Positions 14,461 through 64,000 of a stretch of 64,000 nucleotides of DNA are shown piece after piece; position 1 is the stretch's first letter; each line of letters starts with the position of its first letter. Made by a program: the position numbers and the translations under genes. Under the pieces are notes generated by a model. That model had not been told where the DNA came from and did no database searches. It saw nothing but the letters and a program-made list of their open reading frames with translations. The stretch spans positions 251,338,843-251,402,842 of the forward strand of contig NC_090989.1 of NCBI RefSeq assembly GCF_041146395.1, read 5' to 3'. The DNA comes from Eulemur rufifrons. Lineage: Eukaryota; Chordata; Mammalia; Primates; Lemuridae.

Positions 14461-15568
14461 TATATTTTAATTTTCATTTACTGTTCCTTTTGTAATAGAG
14501 AATTCTCTTTATTGAAGATTATATGCATACTTTAAAGTAGTACCTCCCCCTTCACACTCCCCATCCGTCTTCTGTTTAGTTTGTTCATTGCTGTTTTGAT
14601 TTTCAGACTCAGAAGTTGTTGACGCCCATCTCTCTGGGACTTTTCACCTGAGTTCCTCACTGCTGCCTTTTTTTAAAATTGTATTTTTGTTTGTTTGTTT
14701 TGCTATTTCATTTTTTAAAAAGTAATTTATTGAGTAAGCATCTCCATGCCCCCTGCTCCTGACAACCACCAATATGTTTTCTGTCTCTATAGATTTTCCC
14801 TTTCTGGATATATTATATAAATGGAATCACAAAATATATATGACCTGTTTTATCTGTCCTCTTTCACTTAGCACAATATTTTGGAAGTTCATATTGTAGC
14901 GTGTGTCAGTGCTTGATTCCTTTTTATGGATGTATCTGACTGATAGATATTACTGCTGAATATTGTTGCACTGAAGGGATGTATCACATTTTGTTTATTT
15001 CATTCATCAATTGGTAGACATTTGGGTTGTTTCCACATTTTTACTATTATGACTAATGCTCCTATGAACATTCATGTACAGTTTTTTGTGTGGACATATG
15101 TTTTTATTTTCCTTGGGCATATATCTAGAAGAGGAATTGCTAGGTCACATGATAACTATGTTTAACATTTTGGGAAACTCCCGGATTATTTTCCAAAGTG
15201 GTTACTTTATGTTACATTCCCACTGGCAGTGTATAGGGTTCTAATTTCTCCATGTCCTTGTCACACCCTGTTATTGTCTCTCTTTTTGGTTATCGCCATT
15301 CTTGTTGGTGTGAATGCCATCTCATTGTGTTTTTTTAAAAATTTAAGATAAGATTAACATAAAACTAACCATTTAAAAGTGAACAATTCAGTGGCATTTA
15401 GCACATTCAAAATGTACTGCCTCTGTCTATATCCAGAACTCTCTTTGTGGTTTTGATTTGCATTTCCCTGATGACTAATAATATGAAGCATCTTTTCATG
15501 TACTTTTTGTCCATTTGTATATCTTTGGAGAAATGACTATTCAAATCCTTTGGCCATTTCTTTCTTTC

Positions 15569-15880
15569 TTTTTTTTTTTTTTGAGACAGAGTTTCACTCT
15601 GTTGCTTGGGGTAGAGTGCCATGGCATCAGCTCAGCTCACAGCAACCTCAAACTTCTGGGCTCAAGCGATGCTTCTGCCTCAACCTCTTGGACTACAGGC
15701 ATGCGCCACCATGCCCGGCTAATTTTTTCTATGTATTTTTTAGTTGTCCAGCTAATTTTCTTTGTGTTATCTTACCTGAGCTCTTGCTCAGGCTGGTTTC
15801 GATCTCCTGAGCTCAAATGATCCACCCGCCTCAGCCTCCCAGAGTGCTAGGATTAGAGGCGTGAGCCACTGTGCCCGGCC
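15569..15880 (-). mobile_element. Alu (minus) in LINE-1
   Basis: Inverted Alu with an imperfect duplication tttggccat(t/a)tc on each side. It interrupts a LINE-1 3' remnant. Confidence 0.88.
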
Positions 15881-16199
15881 TTTTTGGCCATATCTAATTG
15901 AGTTATTTGTCTTTTTTATTATTGAGTTGTAGAGTTTTTTATATATTCCAGATACAAGTCCCTTAATCAGATATATGGTTTGCAGATATTTTCTCCCATT
16001 GTGTGAATTCTTTTGGTTGAGCTTTTTAAAAATCATTTTATTTTTAATTGGCATAGAATAATTATACATACAATGTGACGTTTCAGTACAAGTGTACATA
16101 GTGTAATGATCAAATCAGGGTAATTAGCAAATCCATCACCTTAAACATTTATTATTTCCTTGTCGTGAGAACATTCGGAGTCTTCTATTTATTTTATTT

Positions 16200-16485
<286 letters not shown>

Positions 16486-16509
16486 TATTTTCAAATATAC
16501 AGTATATTA

Positions 16510-16860
16510 TTGTTTTTTTTTTATTTTTTGTTTTTTTTTTGAGACAGAGTCTCACTCTGTTGCCTGGGCTAGAGTGAGTGCCGTGGCGTCAGCCTAGCTC
16601 ACAGCAACCTCAAACTCCTGGGCTTAAGCGATCCTACTGCCTCAGCCTCCCGAGTAGCTGGGACTACAGGCATGCGCCACCATTCCAGGCTGATTTTTTC
16701 TATATATATTTTTAGTTGGCCAGATAATTTCTTTCTATTTTTAGTAGAGATGGGGTCTCGCTCTTGCTCAGGCTGGTCTCGAACTCCTGACCCTGAGCGA
16801 TCCTCCCATCTCGGCCTCCCAGAGTGCTAGGATTACAGATGTGAGCCACCGCGCCCGGCC
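16510..16860 (-). mobile_element. Young lemur-type Alu (minus)
   Basis: Full-length inverted Alu with gagtgccgtggcgtcagcc and the ggcttaagcgatcctactgc variant shared with the copies at 19598 and 40250. Confidence 0.9.
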
Positions 16861-17017
16861 TATTATTGTTAATTATATGACACCCTGTTGTACAATAGAA
16901 TACCAGAATTTATTCCTCCTCTATAACTGTAACTTTATATCTGTTGACTAATTTCTCCCTAACCACTGCCCTCTTCTCCCCAGCCTCTGATAACCACTAT
17001 TCTACTTCTACTTTTTT

Positions 17018-17357
17018 GGGGAGGGTGTGCTACTATTTATTTATGACAGATATTCCACATCCATGATTCTCTCCAGTCAAAACTTCTTTGAGATGATGCT
17101 GTCAGCCTTGGTCAATCAGAGTCATCTGACTCGTCCATCCTGCAAATGGCCCCACAGATAACACAGGTTTTAAACTGGCAGTTAAACCTGCCTGTGACCT
17201 TGTCAGCTTCAGCCACATTCATCTGGATGGATGTGTGGTCCTTAGCACCAATGATGTTGTTGTTAGAGCATTCCCTTGGCACATATAGGTCCACAAACTT
17301 GCTAGTGATGTTTTACGTGTTGAAGCCAAGTCTGCTGCCACCAGGATGCATGCAGGC
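17018..17357 (-). pseudogene. RPS21P: Processed pseudogene of ribosomal protein S21
   Basis: The minus strand reads [31 protein letters not shown] and ESDDS, matching eS21 (RPS21, 83 residues) with no introns. The start codon region is degraded, and a small deletion after SDDS shifts the frame into a premature stop; the RPS21 3' sequence and ATAAATAAA follow. Flanks share an imperfect duplication, tctactttt at 17007-17016 and 17359-17368, as expected for LINE-1-mediated retroposition. It sits inside an older LINE-1 3' end. It is not expected to be functional. Confidence 0.88.
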
Positions 17358-18113
17358 CTCTACTTTTATGAGATCAACTTTTTTAGATTCCGCGTAAGAG
17401 TGAGATCATGTGCTATTTGTCTTTCTGTTTAATTCCACTTAGCATAATGTCCTGCAGGTTCATCCATGTTGTCTCAAATGACAGAATTTCATTCTTTTTT
17501 ATGGCTGAATAGTTTCAGCCTTTTTTTAAAAGCCAAGAATCCATTTAAATTTAGATGGAACTTCTTGATAACATTCCTGAAATCAGCTTATTCTTGGTGT
17601 TTGGGAAATTATTTATTAAATCAGAGACTCATTCTCTCTCAAGCCCTTTTACCTCAAAAACAGCTGCTGCTTCAAATAACTCATATCCCACAATTTTTAT
17701 TAGGATTATGGAGATGAAAGCACTCATTTGCTGCACCTATCTCTCAGCATATTCACAGCTCTCCTTGCTGGATGGTTAGATACTGCTTCTTTCCCAACAG
17801 AGATTTAGGAAAACAAATTTCTGGTATGTGCTTATGTGGGAAGGTTGAAGCTGCCAAGAATCTTACTTCTGGGTTTTTAAAGTTTCATGGTGGTGCTGTG
17901 GTGTATTATGTACCTTACAATGACCCCGAAGCCCTGTACGAACCTATAAAATGTCTTTTGCACATATAAAAAGGTTAAATCATTTTTCAGTATGGGTTGT
18001 TGGTTCTTTGAAAATTGATGATCCATACACTTTATGATTTTAACTCTCCATTAACTAAAATGTCAACCAGAATATTCCATTTCCACATCATGCTGGAAAA
18101 CTGAAGCTTTTAA

Positions 18114-18565
<452 letters not shown>

Positions 18566-18593
18566 CATTATAAATTTTTTATGTAGTTTCCTG

Positions 18594-18792
18594 TATTTGA
18601 AATGCTTGGAACCAGAAGTGTTCTGGATTTTGGAATATTTGCATTGTACTTACCAGTTCAGCATCCCTAATCTGAAACTCTGGAATCTTTACTGCCCCAA
18701 TGAGAATTTCCTTTGAGTGTCATGTCAATGCTCAGAAAAGTTGCAGATTCTGTAATATTTCAAATTTTCAGATTAGAGATCCTCAACCTATA
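18594..18792. repeat. MITE-like DNA transposon copy
   Basis: It shares aatgcttgg.accagaagt..., catccctaatctgaaa and gattagag(g)at..caacct with the element at 56558; one end is truncated. Confidence 0.6.
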
Positions 18793-18845
18793 TTTCCTTC
18801 TGATTTTTTTCTTTTCGAAAATTTTAAAATATAGTTTATTTCTTT

Positions 18846-19112
18846 TTTTTTCTTTTTTTTTTTTTTGAGATAGAGTCTTGCTCTGTCTCCCAGACTCAAC
18901 CGTGGTGGCATCGTCGTAGCTCACTGCAACCTCAAACTCCCAGGCTCGAGCAATCCTCTTGCCTCAGCCTCCTGAGTAGCTGGGACTACCGGCCTTGTGG
19001 GCCGGCTAATTTTTCTGTTTTTAGTAGAGAAGGGGTCTTGCTTTTGCTCAGGCTGGTCTCAAACTCCTTCCACCCTGGCCTCCCAGAGTGCTAGGATTAC
19101 AGGTGCCCGGCC
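18846..19112 (-). repeat. Alu (minus), partly deleted
   Basis: Inverted Alu with internal losses; flanking duplication tagtttatttctttt at both ends. Confidence 0.86.
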
Positions 19113-19597
19113 TAGTTTATTTCTTTTGAAATTTGAAAATACTTACTTTTTACATAATACTTTCTATCCTTAAAGGGGTTGGGCATGGCCATTATTTTCT
19201 ACTTAATATTGTGGTCAGGTCCACGGTAGTTAACTAAGGAGTGACTTTCCACGAGTAATGGAAGATAATTGTTCGCTGTTGACACTTTATCCTTGAGTAA
19301 CACTTCCTGGCTGGTAGGTCTTAATGTTGGGAGACCTCTCCTTCTGGGGTAACTGGACAGCAGGATAAGTGTATGCCTTTTGCTAATATGGTATGATGTT
19401 CTGCCCATGTAGGACAGATAGTATCGTATAAATGAGGTAGGGGAATGTCTCTATGAAATGGCCTTGTCTAAGTTAGAATCAGGATGGGCTGTTGGAGGAG
19501 GTTTATTATTTTTTGTTAGGCAAGTACATATTTTTCCCCCCTAAAGAGTTAATTTATTGCCCCACAGATTGTAAAAAATAATGATTAAATTTCTCTT

Positions 19598-19949
<352 letters not shown>

Positions 19950-20104
19950 TTAAATTTCTCTTCTACCAACGAGTTTATTACAAACTTATTTCACTCATTA
20001 TTAGCCTTATGAAAGTGAAAAGCTGTCACTCATATTTCCCTTTCCTCTCTTCTTCACTTAAATAATCATTCTTTAGTTTGCATAGCTTATTCAATTTAGA
20101 GCTA

Positions 20105-20270
20105 CTTTTTTTGGAAACAGCTTTATTGATATAATTTACATACATAAAGTTTACCCATTTAAGTGTTCAATTCACTAGTGTGTTTAGTTTAGTCACAAAG
20201 TTTTGGAACTATCACCACAATTAATTTTAGAACATTTTTATCACCCCAAAAAGAAATTTGTACTTGCAAA
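20105..20270 (-). repeat. LINE-1 3'UTR fragment (minus)
   Basis: Reads as the inverted LINE-1 segment 'gctttattgatataatttac ... atcaccccaaaaagaaa' also present at 3990, 23090 and 32040. Confidence 0.6.
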
Positions 20271-20707
20271 CCATGGTGACTGCATTTTAAAACTGTTCTA
20301 GGTTTGCTCTGTGTCTGCCAAGTTTAGAAGGTATTTTATCATTTAAACATAGTATTAAAATAATATTTTGAATTTGCATTTTTCAAGTAATGTTTGAAAA
20401 ATTTTTTTTCTTTTTAAAGTAACTTATGGTATAAAAACCAATTTACCTTGACTTAAATTTTTTTTCTTTTATATTGGGAAGAAATTTTGTTGGAGATCAT
20501 ACATCATGGTACAACCCCCTTGTCATCAGACAGGAAGCATATTAATAGACTTTAGTAGCTGTATAATTTGTTATTTGGAATTTTGGCATTTCCACAGTGA
20601 AATTTTATTCTACTGGGATAGATTAAAATATCATTAAACAATTCTATTATATCTAATTTTAGTGTGATGTATATATACTTTTTGGGGGAGTATATATACT
20701 TTTTGAA

Positions 20708-20841
20708 AGACTGGGTGTGGTGGTGTGCCTATAGTCCTAGCTACTAGGGATCCTCAGGTAGGAGGATTGCTTGAGCCCAGGAATTCAAAGCCAGCCTGGG
20801 CAACATAGCGAGACCCTATCTCTAACAAAACAAAACAAAAA
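20708..20841 (+). repeat. Alu-like monomer (FLAM/FRAM type, plus)
   Basis: A single ~130-base arm (gactgggtgtggtggtgtgc to the (CAAAA)n tail). It lies beside a direct repeat tatatatactttttg at 20670 and 20691. Confidence 0.7.
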
Positions 20842-21033
20842 AACTCATTCCCCCCCCCCCATTCTCTCTTCTTTTTTGTGATTTTGGGAGTGAGAAGTGA
20901 GGACTGTCTCAGTCCGGGAACCTTTGGTCTTCTGGTTTCTTTCTGTAAGTCTCAATTTTCTTATAATTATTTGTTTATATCCCTTTAAGGCATCATGTAC
21001 CTAACAAATATTTCCTTGCTTTTCAGGTTCTAA

Positions 21034-46056
<25,023 letters not shown>

Positions 46057-46957
46057 AACCAGGCCCTCCCTAGGCCCTGCCAAGGAAACACCACCCCCAG
46101 GAGGCCCTGCAGAGCTCACCTGTGGGGCAGGAGAAGGGGAACACTTCTGGATTTTCTTTTGGCGGTTAGAAGGTCAGGTGTGGAGACTGTACTTGCCAGT
46201 CTCTATGAGCCTAGGCCCTGGGCTGGGGAGAAAGTGGGGGAAGATTTGGGCATGCACATGCCCCCAGAATAGTCCTGGCTCCTTCCATATTAATGTATTT
46301 GTATTTTGAGAAGTGTCCTTCCCACCTCGGCCCTTCAGAGAGAATACCCTATTTTTTCCGGGGTCTGTATGTCTTCAGCCGAAACCTGGCTAAGAATTGT
46401 CCGGGAGGAGGGGGTGGGAGGACCAGGCTCAGTGCTGCTTTGGGGTAGATGCTTCTCCCCTGACTCCCTACACTAGTGGACTGAACTCTAGTCCAAGTTG
46501 AGTGCAAGTGAAAGATTCTTCCAGGGCTTTGTTTATTTTTTTCCCCTTTTAACAAAGTCTTAGTGTTACACTGGTTCTGCAAAGTCTCTGAGGTGCAAAA
46601 AAATGTGCTTTTCCCCGTGGGACCCAGAGTTTGCCTCTTCTGCCAGGTATTCACCATGCTTCCCTGCCCCAGTCTGTTTCTTTTAGCTTGGTTTGGACCA
46701 CAGCCCTCTGCTACCCAGGGTTTTAGAGCCCCTGCTCTAGGAAACAGTTGTCAGTTTAAGAAATCATTGATTGGTCCCTTCCCGGCACATTGAATGGGTG
46801 AGAAAACAGGCCATGATTTAGTTGGCCAGCACTAACTCCACCTCTGTTCTCCTTGAACAGCCTCTCCCTCCAGCCCACTGCTTTAGGATGACACAATGAG
46901 TAACACCTAGTCATAGAAATCAGTCTCTTTGGTTTGTTTTATATTAAGTTGTACAAC

Positions 46958-46963
46958 ATTAAA
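46958..46963 (+). terminator. UBAP1: UBAP1 proximal poly(A) signal ATTAAA
   Basis: ATTAAA, the second commonest hexamer, lies about 900 bases after the stop codon. It may give a shorter 3' end that would not reach the KIF24 transcript. Confidence 0.45.
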
Positions 46964-47043
46964 GATCTAAATACAAAGGATATACAGTCTTGATGAATCT
47001 AAAATAATTTGCTAACTATTTTGATTCTTCAGAGAGAACTACT

Positions 47044-47049
47044 AATAAA
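47044..47049 (+). terminator. UBAP1: UBAP1 distal poly(A) signal AATAAA
   Basis: A canonical AATAAA is followed within 15-35 bases by a T/G-rich stretch (tatgtcctgctgtgc), as expected for a downstream element. This is the likeliest UBAP1 end. Confidence 0.65.
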
Positions 47050-47075
47050 AATCCAAAAGGTATGTCCTGCTGTGC

Positions 47076-47081
47076 TTTATT
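47076..47081 (-). terminator. KIF24: KIF24 poly(A) signal AATAAA (minus strand)
   Basis: TTTATT on the plus strand reads AATAAA on the minus strand, about 1.77 kb past the KIF24 stop. Cleavage 10-30 bases further would fall near 47046-47066, inside the end of the UBAP1 3' region. The end is inferred from position only. Confidence 0.5.
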
Positions 47082-47909
47082 GCCAAGGGCCGTTTTACTG
47101 AGGGGGGTGGGTAGGTGGGTGGTGAAGGGATTTCCTGCTTAGATTTGCTGGGGATGGAACAGGACCTAACTATTTTCTGTGTCAGAACTTTCTTTCCACT
47201 CTAGGCCTGCAGGACCCACGAGCTGGCCCTCTAGTCTGCCCTGGTTTTTGTCTGTTTGAGCCTGACCTAGCTGTCTCTGGGCCAAGGACATGCCTTCCTG
47301 CAAGACTGACTCTGGAGGTGGGACAGGCTGGGCCTGCCTTCAGGGGAATCACTCAGGAAGTGAGGAAGAAGTCCCTTTTCCTCTGAGCAACTGACGTTTA
47401 TGTGCTTTGTCCACAGGCTGGACTGGATTTAAAGTGTTTACCAGCTCTCAGTGGTACTGTTGTATCTGATAGAACTGGATTCATTCCTAAAGTTTCTTGT
47501 CCTTAGACTTAATACCACACCACTGTCTCACATGGGCTCATGGCTGGCATGGGTCTCTAAGTTTTTTTGGTGATCATGTAAGGAGGGGTTGCAGAGCCTT
47601 AGGGCCAGAAGCACCAAGCTGGAATGAGGCCGCCCTCTGGTGGTCAGACTAGGCACTGCCAAAGGCTGACAAAGGGTGGCCAGGCCAGGTTGCTAGTCTC
47701 AAGAGAGCCATTTAAGCTCTCTTTTTAAACCTTAAAAAGTTATCCTTTACCTTAAGGAAGCTAAAGTTCAGAGGGTAATTGGCATTAGGGTCAAGGCTGT
47801 GACAAGAATCTCAATTTGACCCATGGTGGCCTCAGAAAGTGATTGATTGGCATCTGGAGGCTGCTTCCTGTATCTTTTTAGATACCCAGCAAACAACTCA
47901 GAAGAAGGA

Positions 47910-47936
<27 letters not shown>
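47910..47936. repeat. TG dinucleotide microsatellite
   Basis: About 13 tg units within the KIF24 3'UTR (CA repeat in the transcript). Confidence 0.9.
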
Positions 47937-47940
<4 letters not shown>

Positions 47941-48854
47941 CTGTTTCAGAGGCCTCAGACTGTTGACTAGAGTACTCTGTGCCAAGGTGCCGAACATAGG
48001 CCCTTAAGAAGGCAAGAGTGGCTGGCCAGGGTGTCCTAGATGATAGCAAGGCTAGGAGACAGACTTGCCTGAGATCTTCTAGCTTTCAGCTCTTCTAGGA
48101 GGGATGGGGGAAGTGAGGACTCTCAGACAGGAGCCAGGAACTGCCACAGAAGCATGAGGGCTAGTGAGCATTGTATAGAGGCTCATCACCCCAGCAAAAA
48201 TCAGAGATGGGAAAAGAATAATGCAGTGACATGGGCACCTTCTCTCTGAAAATTGGATTGCAGGAAAGGAGGGGAACTCTCTAAAGCCTGTCCCACATCT
48301 GCTGCTGTGAAAGACCCATCAAGTCAAGGTTTATCCATTTTACATTTTAAAAAACCAATGTATATCCCTAAATCAATATCTAAGGGTTGATGGGGCAGAG
48401 CTCACCCTGATCCCTGCCCCACTGGCATCAATGTTTTAGGTTTTAGCCAGTGTTTTAGTCTTTGAAGATAGAAAGGCACAGAATTCAGCTGATAAAGCCG
48501 CTGGGGCTCAGCATATTGTCTTTCCTGGCTTGTGACCTCTGACTTTTAGGTTACCACTGATGACCCCATCCTCTGGTCCCCAAAGTTAGAAACATCTTTA
48601 AGGTCATTAGATCCAAATGTGTTCCCATGGATGATGGGTCAGTAAAGCAAATTCTCCAGCCACAAAGAAATGGAAGGGACATTAAGTTCTTCAGTGTGGC
48701 CCCGAGGGAGAAGCTGGGGCCAGGCTAGCATGGGCAGGACCAGAGAGTGGGTTCTGGTAATGTGCAAGTAGGACCTGGCAGAGGCCTCCTCCAGCCCCTG
48801 AGAGCCCAGTACAGGCTCCTGCACTGCCCACACCATCCCATACAGGATCTTACT

Positions 48855-63751
<14,897 letters not shown>

Positions 63752-64000
63752 TTATTTTTACATCCGTCAGCATTTTGTGACCTCAGGAAGAAACTAACAC
63801 TGGTCCATCCTCAGGAAAGAAAAAATATTACTGTTGGCTTTCCAAAACTATCACAAGATTTTGATTTGTCAGTCAGCTGCTGTTAGCACTGTTCACTCAG
63901 ACATTTCTGTTGATTTTAATCACTTGTGAGAAAGTATGACTGAAATTAATAACGGAAGGGTCATTTCCCAAAAGGCTAAATGAACACAATGCAAATCACT

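Larger units (their letters stand above)
46057..47066 (+). other. UBAP1: UBAP1 3' untranslated region
   Basis: About 1 kb of sequence follows the UBAP1 stop codon. It contains no Alu or LINE insertion, unlike the introns around it. It ends near two poly(A) hexamers, ATTAAA at 46958 and AATAAA at 47044. The exact end is inferred from signal position, not observed. Confidence 0.75.
47058..48854 (-). other. KIF24: KIF24 3' untranslated region (inferred extent)
   Basis: About 1.8 kb follows the KIF24 stop on the minus strand and contains no Alu or LINE. It holds a TG/CA dinucleotide run near 47910-47936. The boundary is set by the AATAAA at 47081-47076. A shorter 3'UTR cannot be excluded. Confidence 0.55.

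Overview
This is nuclear DNA from a primate, most likely a lemur or another strepsirrhine. The younger Alu elements all carry an arm and linker typical of lemur Alus: a 'gaaattatatggacaactaaaaa' type middle A-rich linker, 'gctaggctgacgccacggcactctagcc' near the 3' end, and 'taatcctagcactctggg' near the 5' end. Two protein-coding genes lie tail to tail, matching the UBAP1-KIF24 neighbourhood known from human chromosome 9p13. There are no bacterial or viral genes, no CRISPR array and no gene promoter in the window.

Layout. From 1 to 47,066 the plus strand carries UBAP1. The first 21 kb look like its 5' (first) intron, because the non-coding first exon and promoter are not seen. The complete coding sequence then follows in six coding exons (21034-21067, 29202-29326, 35609-36532, 44349-44531, 45227-45328, 45916-46056). 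They join without frame errors into 502 codons, which I recall as the human length. From about 47,058 to beyond 63,710 the minus strand carries the 3' part of KIF24. Six coding exons (63710-63605, 57030-56959, 54053-53944, 52488-50266, 49640-49547, 48995-48855) give 914 codons, running from switch II of the kinesin motor to the C-terminus. The 5' half of KIF24 lies past the right edge. The poly(A) signals of the two genes face each other 26 bases apart, so the mature 3' ends probably touch or overlap.

The introns are dominated by transposon debris: about 36 Alu segments, many with visible target-site duplications; old LINE-1-lineage fragments, nearly all antisense to the host gene; a Tigger-like DNA transposon; hAT/Charlie and MITE-like elements; a few LTR-like pieces; and one processed RPS21 pseudogene at 17018-17357. 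Repeat family names are from memory and orientation is read directly.

Function. UBAP1 is a subunit of ESCRT-I, which sorts ubiquitinated membrane cargo into multivesicular bodies. KIF24 is a kinesin-13-like microtubule depolymerase of the mother centriole that restrains cilium formation. They are neighbours but have no known shared pathway. I found no convincing undescribed system. The most useful observations are an in-frame alternative acceptor in KIF24, the convergent 3' ends, an inverted Alu hairpin, nested Alu insertions, a 24-base G run, and a consistent antisense bias of the retroelements.
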